From: Ginsengibacter hankyongi
GTDB lineage: Bacteria; Bacteroidota; Bacteroidia; Chitinophagales; Chitinophagaceae
NCBI RefSeq assembly: GCF_008710285.1
Contig: NZ_VYQF01000001.1
Coordinates: 930,001-994,000, forward strand
DNA: 64,000 bases
Direction: 5' to 3'
Shown here: one piece after another, positions 8,132-16,147 of the stretch
Layout of the letters: each line of letters starts with the position of its first letter
Position numbering within the stretch: position 1 is the first letter of the stretch
Program-made: the position numbers and the translations under genes
The notes under the pieces: generated by a model
What the model saw: the letters and a program-made list of their open reading frames with translations, nothing else
The model's database searches: none
Told to the model about the DNA's origin: nothing

Positions 8132-10408
8132 ATGAAAAGACCGTTTATTAGTATACTTCTTATCACCTTTACCTGTTCAGCAACCTGCCAGGTATTGCCG
8201 GCCCCAAACCGCCTCAGGTGCGATTTTTTATTACACACTAACCAGGTGAGCCAACATGGAATGCCGGTGACCGAGCCCTTAACCTCTGCAATAAATAAAA
8301 AAAACAAATACCAGTTTGCTCCAATCTATAGCCAACAACCCATTTTCAACTGGGAAGTGGATACTTTAATAAAGGATGTTTCGGCATGGCGCATTTTAGT
8401 TGCATCATCACCTCGGTTATTGAATAAGAACCAGGCAGATTACTGGGACTCTAAAAAAGTAAAAACTTCGGGTACTCATTCTATTTATAATGGCAGGCCA
8501 CTTATTCCGGGGATATTATATTATTGGAAAGTAGCAGTTTGGAATGGCAAAGATGTTGCAACGTCTTTTTCGGATAACGCCGTCTTTTATTTGAGCGCAA
8601 AAGATTCTTCAGATAATATTTCACATTATCCGTTATCTGCATCAATTCAGAGCCCTGCTACTATATTTAAAAAAGATGATAACAGTTACTTTTTAGATTT
8701 TGGGAAAGACGGATTTGCTCAACTGCAATTACACCTTACGAGCGAAACCAGCGATTCCATTTGGATTGAGGCCGCTGAGGCATTAAAAAGTGACCACGAA
8801 CTTCTGAATACGAATGGGAATATCCGTTACATAAAGATTGGCATGTTCTTAAAAAAAGGAGCACATGATTATATCATTAATTGGCCCGCCAACGAAAAAA
8901 GAAATCATAGGAACAGCCCTATATTAATGCCGGATTATATTGGAGAAGTTTTTCCTTTCAGGTACGTAACAATAAAAAATTTTAAAGGCAAACTTTATAA
9001 AGAATCAGTTAAACGAAAAATGATCTTTTATCCCTTCGACGATAGCGCCTCCAATTTTATTTCCAGTGACAGTATTTTAAATAAAGTGTGGGATCTCTGT
9101 AGATATTCAGAAAAAGCCACAAGCTTTACTGGCTATTATGTGGATGGCGACAGGGAAAGAGTACCCTATGAAGCAGATGCGTTAATCAACCAGTTATCGC
9201 ATTATACGGTTGACCCGGAATATAGCATGGCAAGGCGTTCCATGGCTTACGTAATTTATCATCCTACATGGCCAACAGAATGGAGTTTGCAAAATATACT
9301 GCTTGCATGGAATGATTATATGTACACAGGTGATGATTTATTTCTTGAAAAATATTATACAGAATTACAGAAGAAATTACTAATGCCGCTGGCAGGAAAC
9401 AACGGCCTCATCAGTACACGAACAAATAAACAAACGCCTGAATTTTTAGAATCCATTCACTTCCCGAAAAGTTTTGATGATAAGAAAGGGCTAAGAGATA
9501 ATGTTGACTGGCCGCACGGAAGCCATTACATTGGCAGTGAAAAAGAATACGACGGAGAACAGGATGGTTTTGTATTTAATAATTATAACGCAGTGGTAAA
9601 CGCTTATTATTATAGGGCTTTGGTGTTGATGCAGAAGATCGCACTGGTGTTGGAAAAGAAAGCAGATGCACAATTCTATGAAGAAAAAGCAAAAGGTGTA
9701 TACCAGTCATTTCAAAATGTTTTTAAAAATCCTGAGACGGGTTTGATAAAAGACGGAGACAGCACAGATCATTCGTCTTTGCATGCCAATATGTTTGCAT
9801 TAGCCTTTGGTTTAGTTCCAAAAAATGATATTGATAGAGTGGTAGCATTTATTAAAACAAGAAAAATGGCATGCAGCGTTTACGGTGCGCAATTTTTATT
9901 AGATGCATTATACGATAATAATGAGGGCGTTTATGCGTTAACGTTATTAGATGCTGCTACACAGCGAAGCTGGTACAACATGATCCGCAGCGGCTCAACA
10001 ATTACCATGGAAGCGTGGGATAAATTATATAAGCCCAACCTGGATTGGAACCATGCCTGGGGCGCAGCGCCAGCCAATATTATTGTAAGGGAAATGATGG
10101 GTATAAAACCTCTTACACCGGCATTTGAAACTTTTCAAATAAAACCACAGTTAGGCAGCCTTTCTTTTGCTCAATTGAAAACGCCAACAATCAAGGGCGC
10201 TATTTTTGTTTCCTATAAAAAAGATACAAGCGGGGACGTAATGGAAGTTACCGTTCCCGGTAATACCAAAGCCAATATTTATATTCCATACAATTCTTCA
10301 AAACCAGGTTTATTTATCGATGGAAAGAATGCATCCATTAAACCTGAAAACAATTTCTTTTTAATAAAAAATGTATCGGCAGGAAAACACTACTTTATAA
10401 CAAAATAA
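8132..10408 (+). CDS. GH78 family alpha-L-rhamnosidase
   Basis: This 758-residue protein has a short N-terminal signal (about 20 residues, ending TCQ). Fibronectin-like and beta-sandwich domains span about residues 45-300, and an (alpha/alpha)6 catalytic domain starts near residue 310. The GH78 signature appears as D338-G-D340-R-E342-R, and E342 is the expected general acid. The C-terminal part contains GSTITMEAWDKLYKP and DWNHAWGAAPANII, characteristic of bacterial alpha-L-rhamnosidases, followed by a beta-sandwich. It is transcribed alone on the plus strand, divergently from the GH27 gene, and shares the palindromic operator at 7897. Its likely role is inverting removal of terminal L-rhamnose from rhamnogalacturonan-type oligosaccharides, complementing the GH106 gene. 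The next gene is convergent. Confidence 0.88.
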   Translation: MKRPFISILLITFTCSATCQVLPAPNRLRCDFLLHTNQVSQHGMPVTEPLTSAINKKNKYQFAPIYSQQPIFNWEVDTLIKDVSAWRILVASSPRLLNKNQADYWDSKKVKTSGTHSIYNGRPLIPGILYYWKVAVWNGKDVATSFSDNAVFYLSAKDSSDNISHYPLSASIQSPATIFKKDDNSYFLDFGKDGFAQLQLHLTSETSDSIWIEAAEALKSDHELLNTNGNIRYIKIGMFLKKGAHDYIINWPANEKRNHRNSPILMPDYIGEVFPFRYVTIKNFKGKLYKESVKRKMIFYPFDDSASNFISSDSILNKVWDLCRYSEKATSFTGYYVDGDRERVPYEADALINQLSHYTVDPEYSMARRSMAYVIYHPTWPTEWSLQNILLAWNDYMYTGDDLFLEKYYTELQKKLLMPLAGNNGLISTRTNKQTPEFLESIHFPKSFDDKKGLRDNVDWPHGSHYIGSEKEYDGEQDGFVFNNYNAVVNAYYYRALVLMQKIALVLEKKADAQFYEEKAKGVYQSFQNVFKNPETGLIKDGDSTDHSSLHANMFALAFGLVPKNDIDRVVAFIKTRKMACSVYGAQFLLDALYDNNEGVYALTLLDAATQRSWYNMIRSGSTITMEAWDKLYKPNLDWNHAWGAAPANIIVREMMGIKPLTPAFETFQIKPQLGSLSFAQLKTPTIKGAIFVSYKKDTSGDVMEVTVPGNTKANIYIPYNSSKPGLFIDGKNASIKPENNFFLIKNVSAGKHYFITK

Positions 10409-10484
10409 TTTCCCGGGTCAAATCATAAAATACATCAACAACCTGGCTCCGGGTAAGATTATAAAATTATTCTTATGGTTACTT

Positions 10485-12731
10485 CTAATCCTGCTTCAAA
10501 TTTTTGAGTTCATCCAGTGTCCACGCTTTATTTCTACCCGTATTTTCTTTTCTGATTTTATTTACTTCACCGGACGTAACAACAGGTGAAGGAGATTTTA
10601 TATTTTTAGGATGATCCCCAAATTGATAACGGGCATAGCTAAGCACATTTGCAATCCAGCCATTACTGTTAGCTGCCATGGAAGGCATTTCACTTGAATA
10701 GGTTTTCCCGTTTACAGGTCCTGTTAACCCATTCAGTAATATCCTGATTGAAGTATTTTTTTCTGTAAAATTTAATGGCAATGCACCTGCAAGTGGTGGG
10801 GCTGCCATAGAACCTGAACCGATAGCTAAACCTTTTCCATCTGCTCCATGGCAATTAGCACACAGGGATCGAAAAATCATAGCTCCGCCAAGGATTGTAT
10901 TTTTATCTTTCTGGTCCATATAGCCAAGCTTGCCCGCGAGGTCTTTTACCATTTCATTTTTATCAAGAGCATCTTTAGTAGCAACCAGCATTTGATTGTT
11001 TGTATTTTTTTCCGCAATATCTTTCACTACAGCTTTGGCCTTATCCGAATTACTGTTATACATCGAAAGTAATACCTGCACCCTCACGTCATAGCTTTCG
11101 TCAGCTTTTAGCTTTGCTACTTCATCAATCATTTCATCGTCGTTTTTTTTCAGGTATGCTTCGCTGATCCAAACGGCGGTTTTTCTTACCTGCGGATCGG
11201 AATCGTGCAAAGCATGTATTAGGGTTCCTCTATCAATTGAATTCAATCCTTCTAAAGTCCATAAAGCGTGTATGCGTGCCAGTTGGTTAGTATCACTTGC
11301 TGCAACGCCCTGCTGCCCGGTAGCAATAGCTTTTAAAGCCGGCACCACCGATTTGTCGCTTCTGGTAATAATCAATTTTTGCGCATTATCACGCCACCAG
11401 CCATTCGGATGCCCCAGGTAATTTAGAAGAGTAGTACTCGATTCATTGAGCATATTTGGTTTTGGGCCAGGCTTCATTCCATCATAAACGACCCTGTAAA
11501 TGCGGCCACGCCCTATATTTTTAGCAAGGCCAAGGCTATCAATTTTCTTGCGAAGAAAGCTTCCCTTCTTCGTCCAGTTTCCCTGCTGAATTATTCCGCG
11601 ATACATGTCTACAATGTATAGATTGCCATCAGGCCCGGTGGCACTATTTACCGGCCGAAAATTCATATCAGATGAAGAAATAAATTCCATGCTGTCGTAG
11701 GCATTTTTAAGATAAGTTTTTCCATCTATATCATACACCTTTGCTCTTCTTACAATTCTTCCTACAGGTTCGCATACTATATAGTCTCCCACAAAATCTT
11801 TTGGCAACCTGTCACCTCTGAAGATTGACTGTCCGCACGAAGCTGTAAAATGGTTCAACGTATTATTAAGGCGTAACCTGGGATTTCCTCCCTGCACATC
11901 AGGAGTTGCGATGATGGGCCATACTGCCTGGAAAGCCGGGCTGAACTGATCGTCAAAATCAAGCCTTCCGTAAACGGGGTTAATCTGAAAGCCTAGCACC
12001 GGCGTCTCGCCGCCAGCGCTGGAGAAAAACAAACGGCCGTAATTATCGTGTGTTAAACCCCATTGCCCGTTCACTCCACCGGGAATGCTATCCACCTTTA
12101 TGGTACCGTTAGTATAACGAAACCTTACAGGATCATAAGTCATGTACATCCAGTTATCGAGATTCCAATCGAGCCCGCTGCGCTGGTGCTCCAAGTTTTG
12201 ATCACTAGGTACATAGTTATCTTTTTTATAAACGATCCTTTTTACATCAGCTATGCCATCACCGTTAGTATCGCTATAAGCTGTGATGTTGATAGAATTC
12301 GTTTCATTTACGAGCAATTCGTTCCCTATACTCTGCATCATCCTTGGCAGCAAAAGACTATCGGCAAAAACAGTGCTTTTATCCATTATTCCATCATTAT
12401 TCGTATCCTCGAGCAACATGATCCTGCTCCAGGGAAGTTGCTCGCCGGTTGCATCTGCATCTTTCATGTAAGTAAGCATTTCCGCAACATACATTCTGCC
12501 ATTGCCGCCCCAGGTAATAGCTACCGGGTCTTTGATCATGGGTTCGCTTGCTACCAGTTGTAAATGATAACCTTTAGGGAGATACATCGTCTTCATACTC
12601 TCTTCCGGCGACAAATAGGCTGACGATGGATGCGGGTTAAATGCTGGCTCCTGGCCATCTTTTTTTGCGCCGCACCTCATAATCAATGTCGATATGCAAA
12701 GCAGGAAAAAAATCTGTAATTTAATTTTCAT
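10485..12731 (-). CDS. Lipoprotein with sugar-dehydrogenase-like beta-propeller, HEAT-like repeats and cytochrome c domain
   Basis: This 748-residue protein has a lipoprotein signal (TLIMRC). The N-terminal half resembles the PVC-type membrane-bound dehydrogenase propeller: LPKGYHLQLVASEP, DPVAITWGGNGRMYVAEM, DTNNDGIMDKSTVF and ATGPDGNLYIVDMYRG. A helical HEAT-like region covers about residues 420-600. A c-type heme domain follows with C624-A-N-C627-H628. The family is thought to oxidise sugars or alcohols and pass electrons to heme c, but few members have been characterised. It starts 34 bp after the ThuA stop, so the two are probably co-transcribed from the operator promoter at 13693-13746. 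An oxidative step on released sugars, or on the glycan, is an inference. There is no evidence for a particular substrate. Confidence 0.75.
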   Translation of the reverse strand: MKIKLQIFFLLCISTLIMRCGAKKDGQEPAFNPHPSSAYLSPEESMKTMYLPKGYHLQLVASEPMIKDPVAITWGGNGRMYVAEMLTYMKDADATGEQLPWSRIMLLEDTNNDGIMDKSTVFADSLLLPRMMQSIGNELLVNETNSINITAYSDTNGDGIADVKRIVYKKDNYVPSDQNLEHQRSGLDWNLDNWMYMTYDPVRFRYTNGTIKVDSIPGGVNGQWGLTHDNYGRLFFSSAGGETPVLGFQINPVYGRLDFDDQFSPAFQAVWPIIATPDVQGGNPRLRLNNTLNHFTASCGQSIFRGDRLPKDFVGDYIVCEPVGRIVRRAKVYDIDGKTYLKNAYDSMEFISSSDMNFRPVNSATGPDGNLYIVDMYRGIIQQGNWTKKGSFLRKKIDSLGLAKNIGRGRIYRVVYDGMKPGPKPNMLNESSTTLLNYLGHPNGWWRDNAQKLIITRSDKSVVPALKAIATGQQGVAASDTNQLARIHALWTLEGLNSIDRGTLIHALHDSDPQVRKTAVWISEAYLKKNDDEMIDEVAKLKADESYDVRVQVLLSMYNSNSDKAKAVVKDIAEKNTNNQMLVATKDALDKNEMVKDLAGKLGYMDQKDKNTILGGAMIFRSLCANCHGADGKGLAIGSGSMAAPPLAGALPLNFTEKNTSIRILLNGLTGPVNGKTYSSEMPSMAANSNGWIANVLSYARYQFGDHPKNIKSPSPVVTSGEVNKIRKENTGRNKAWTLDELKNLKQD

Positions 12732-12765
12732 AATAATTTATAAAGAGGTAATTATTTAGTTTCAG

Positions 12766-13551
12766 TTATTCAACTTCAAGTTTACCATGATGCTTGAGTC
12801 CCATAACATAAACTATTCCGCCGAGAATATGTCGCAGGTATACAGGATCTGAATAAGATTCATCAACATGTCCTAATTCAGTATAAAAAGACCTTCCGCC
12901 GTCATACTCATGATACCACGCCATCGGGTGATGACCCATGGGTTTTATTTTACCGAGGTTATAACTTTTTTCGTCTATAGTGATCAGTTCATGCAGCCCG
13001 GTCGCCATCCATTTAAAACTATACCACTCGTCTTTTCGAATCCATGGATTCGGTAGTTCTTCGGTTGAAATATTAGTTTTATCTACGATGTTGAGTGTTG
13101 CAACCTGTTGCGCTGGGTGGCCCCCAAAATAAGCCCCGACAAGGTTTCCATACCATGGCCAGTTGTATTCACAATCAGTAGCTGCATGAATGCCCATGAA
13201 TCCGCCACCTGATTCAATGTATTTTTTAAAGGCTTCTTTTTGCGCATCGTTTAAAATATCGCCGGTAGTACTTAAAAAAATTACAGCTTTATATCGCTTT
13301 AAATTTTCTGAATTTATTTTATCTGCATCAAGAGTGGTATCTACATCAAATTTATTTTCAGCACCCAGTTTTTGAATAGCTAACAAGCCCAATGCAATAG
13401 AACTGTGGTGAAAGCCGGCGGTTTTATAAAATACAAGTACCCTCGGTTTTGGCTTTGCTGAAATAGCACTTATACTGAAGATCATAAATGCAATGGTGAC
13501 TAATATTATTCGAATACTTTGGAAGTACCCGGCTTTTGTTTGATGTTTCAT
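12766..13551 (-). CDS. ThuA-domain protein
   Basis: This 261-residue secreted protein has a signal segment (about residues 12-32, ending ISAKP). It has a ThuA fold of the class I glutamine-amidotransferase type: VLVFYKTAGFHHSS, GGGFMGIHAATDCEYNW, YFGGHPAQQ, and a C-terminal AWYHEYDGGRSFYTELGH. ThuA proteins are linked to trehalose or other sugar use, and members are often encoded beside PVC-type heme dehydrogenases, but the reaction is not established. It heads a two-gene unit with the heme/beta-propeller lipoprotein. Its promoter is almost a copy of the susC promoter (TAAGTTTG plus operator), placing it in the PUL regulon. Confidence 0.85.
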   Translation of the reverse strand: MKHQTKAGYFQSIRIILVTIAFMIFSISAISAKPKPRVLVFYKTAGFHHSSIALGLLAIQKLGAENKFDVDTTLDADKINSENLKRYKAVIFLSTTGDILNDAQKEAFKKYIESGGGFMGIHAATDCEYNWPWYGNLVGAYFGGHPAQQVATLNIVDKTNISTEELPNPWIRKDEWYSFKWMATGLHELITIDEKSYNLGKIKPMGHHPMAWYHEYDGGRSFYTELGHVDESYSDPVYLRHILGGIVYVMGLKHHGKLEVE

Positions 13552-13692
13552 TATTTTATTTTTTAAGGGTGGCTTGAAAAAATATTGCGGTAATTATTAT
13601 AGCAAGCTATTGAAAGATTTAGATTTATTCCCGAAAAAAATAATACAGCTTGTTAGCGTTTAACAGCAACCGTTATAATAAATTCGCCATAA

Positions 13693-13746
13693 CAAACTTA
13701 TATTTTTCAAAACATGAATAAGGATTAAGTTACGGAAACGTTTGCA
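13693..13746 (-). promoter_or_regulatory. LacI-type operator and TAnnTTTG promoter of the ThuA unit
   Basis: On the minus strand the operator CGGAAACGTTTGCA complement (13733-13746) is followed 32 bp downstream by TAAGTTTG (13693-13700), an exact match to the Bacteroidota TAnnTTTG element. Positions 13691-13706 and 13724-13746 are base-for-base identical to 46849-46864 and 46882-46904 upstream of susC, while the spacer between them differs. That pattern argues for conserved functional elements rather than a recent duplication. Confidence 0.75.
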
Positions 13747-13804
13747 TTCATTTTTTCACTTGGCAGTGCTTTTAATTAATACTGGTCTTCAGAAGGAACA
13801 CGAG

Positions 13805-16147
13805 CTAATGTACACCCCAACTATTCATTTCTCCTGGTTTCTCCGGCACGGGTGAAATCTCAAAAGATTCTGGTTTTTTACCGGCATATATGATAGCTTC
13901 TTCCCCTTTTTTTAGGGTTAGTTCTATCAGCCCATTTTCCAAATGCATATTAGCGGTCTTAGGTCCAATCAATTTTATATTTGCTGACAAATCCAATTTA
14001 ATTTTACAAGGTTCACCGGCAAGACTCTTCACCTGGATAAATTTCGTTTTACCGTCGTTACGAACGGCACTTATTAAAAAAGCGCCTTCGGTTCTCAGGT
14101 TATAGAAACTGGCATTTTTCCATGTGGAAGGACAGGCAGGAAATACACGAATCGTTCCTCCCCAACTTTGAATCAACATATCCAGCATGCTTCGCGATGA
14201 TGATATAGGAGATTCAAAAGTTGGATTTTCTCTTTCACTATAAAATGTATTTTGCGTAAGTGTAGGTATCCTTTTCGGGGCAGGAGGAACGCCAAATCTT
14301 GGAAGCAATTCCAGCGACCTGTTCAGCCATTTAAGTGAACTGTCTCCTTCACCTGAAGCCGCCCATAAAGAAGAAGCCCCTGAAAATTTATAAATACAAT
14401 TATCGCCATCCAGTGCAGTATAATGCTCAATAGATTTTTTCATCAGGGGAATACGTTCCTGGTCATTTTCAATATTCATATCATACAAAGGAAATATCGC
14501 AAAGAGGTGGCTATAGTGGCGATGCGGTTTTGCAAAAGGCATATCTTTACCTACCATTATTCCATTATCATCGACATTATAATCCTGCATTTTTGCCAAC
14601 ATCTCTTTCCATGGGTGAAGTAGCGGATCATCAATTTTTAAGCGACTGGCACAAGATATTAAAGTTTTAAACCCCCACCGGGCTAGAGCAATATTCAAGC
14701 TGGTTTCTTTTGCATTACCATACTCATCAGAGTAGGTATAAGGAATGTGGTATAAACCATCACCTTCTTTATGCAGTATACGCATATATACATTGAATGC
14801 CCGGCGCAACAAAGGATAAACACTGTTGCGAAGCCTGTTGTCATCCATTGTCATCCTGTTGTGGACATAGAATTCCTGCATTAGCCATGGCAGCACTATC
14901 AAATTCATTGCCTCCTTGCCTGCTGTATCTTCTGTAAGGAATAAAGGCGCATAGAGATCATCATATTGTACCGGGTTCCTGATTCCAGCACAATCATTCT
15001 GAAATTCCTTCGGAACATTTTGTATCATCTGTCCTTTATGTCTTTCCAGCAATTGGTATAAATTATCTTCCAGGTCGGGGTGATTGGTAATCCCCAAAGT
15101 ATAATAAGTAAGTTGCACATTAAGGTTCATCCAAAGTAAAGGCCATGATGTTGATTTAAACCACGGTCCAAGCAGGTCAATTACCGGACAGCCGGGATGA
15201 GTGGCGCTGCCCAGCTTATACAACTGAATCCAGTAAAAGCTCTCCAGCCGTGTATCAGGAAGGGTAACAAAACTGGCAGGATAGAATGCATGCCACCATG
15301 CACGATGTGCTTTCTCCATTGTTGCCATCGCTTTCTCTTGCCCTGCTTTTATAGTGGCGACAGCATCGATGGCTGAACCAGAAGCAGGTTTTCTATACTT
15401 TCCCCATCGATTGGCAACTGTAACCAAAACGGTTTGTGAACCATCAGCATTTTTTTGATCACTCCAGGCGGTGGCATAATCGTCTCCCTTTAAAAGAGGT
15501 TGTGTTACCACTTCAATTCCATCCATTTTCTCAACCCTGAAGGATGGATTTTGTTGATAGTCGTAACCACCTTTCTCGCCACCGATTGGTTTTTTAAAAA
15601 TGTAACGGGGACTTTCTGCCTGTTGCGGACGCAAAGTAAATTTTGCATTTTTTTCTTTACCACTAGCCTTTACCGTTAGCACAATCAATTCTTCCCGGGA
15701 CGGAACAAAACAGCGGAAAGAAATTATTCCTGCAGTGGTGGTAAGCACTCCCCTGATTTCAGCATTCCACAGATCGCAACGCATATGGGTCTTTATAATT
15801 TTACCAACAGGAGTCAATAATAATTGGCCTATTGGCAACCTTGGCGTCTCATAAGCGCTCGCTTCTTTCGTTCGATGATCATAAACATCTGTTCTTCCTA
15901 TTTCAAAACGTAAAGTATTCGAATCCTTGTCATCTTTGAAAATAATTGTACCCAGCAAACCATTGCCCACAAAGGGACCCTCGAAATAATCCCCAGGCAT
16001 AGTATCCCAAAGAAGATCTTGCTTTGACAGAAACTGCTTCCAGTTAACATTGAGTTTAACCACAGATGTTGCAGGGTTAGACTGACCAAACGTATTAGCA
16101 TAACTAAGTAGAAGTATAACCAGCAGCATGAAGTCAGTTCGTTTCAT
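13805..16147 (-). CDS. GH95-like (DUF5703-type) (alpha/alpha)6 glycoside hydrolase
   Basis: This 780-residue secreted protein has a signal peptide ending TFGQ at residue 22. The opening VNWKQFLSKQDLLWDTMP and LGTIIF resemble the DUF5703/GH95 N-terminal beta-domain. A helical toroid follows with WMNLNVQLTYY, matching the GH95 NxN segment, and the C-terminal sandwich contains VKSLAGEPCKIKLDL. Where GH95 enzymes have DANFGG, this protein reads FESPISSSRSMLDMLIQS, so the usual catalytic Asp is not in its normal context. Its ATG overlaps the stop of the upstream canonical GH95 gene by 4 bp, so the two are translationally coupled. It may hydrolyse a fucose- or galactose-like alpha-linkage, but specificity is unknown. 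It is a good candidate for a divergent subfamily. Confidence 0.65.
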   Translation of the reverse strand: MKRTDFMLLVILLLSYANTFGQSNPATSVVKLNVNWKQFLSKQDLLWDTMPGDYFEGPFVGNGLLGTIIFKDDKDSNTLRFEIGRTDVYDHRTKEASAYETPRLPIGQLLLTPVGKIIKTHMRCDLWNAEIRGVLTTTAGIISFRCFVPSREELIVLTVKASGKEKNAKFTLRPQQAESPRYIFKKPIGGEKGGYDYQQNPSFRVEKMDGIEVVTQPLLKGDDYATAWSDQKNADGSQTVLVTVANRWGKYRKPASGSAIDAVATIKAGQEKAMATMEKAHRAWWHAFYPASFVTLPDTRLESFYWIQLYKLGSATHPGCPVIDLLGPWFKSTSWPLLWMNLNVQLTYYTLGITNHPDLEDNLYQLLERHKGQMIQNVPKEFQNDCAGIRNPVQYDDLYAPLFLTEDTAGKEAMNLIVLPWLMQEFYVHNRMTMDDNRLRNSVYPLLRRAFNVYMRILHKEGDGLYHIPYTYSDEYGNAKETSLNIALARWGFKTLISCASRLKIDDPLLHPWKEMLAKMQDYNVDDNGIMVGKDMPFAKPHRHYSHLFAIFPLYDMNIENDQERIPLMKKSIEHYTALDGDNCIYKFSGASSLWAASGEGDSSLKWLNRSLELLPRFGVPPAPKRIPTLTQNTFYSERENPTFESPISSSRSMLDMLIQSWGGTIRVFPACPSTWKNASFYNLRTEGAFLISAVRNDGKTKFIQVKSLAGEPCKIKLDLSANIKLIGPKTANMHLENGLIELTLKKGEEAIIYAGKKPESFEISPVPEKPGEMNSWGVH

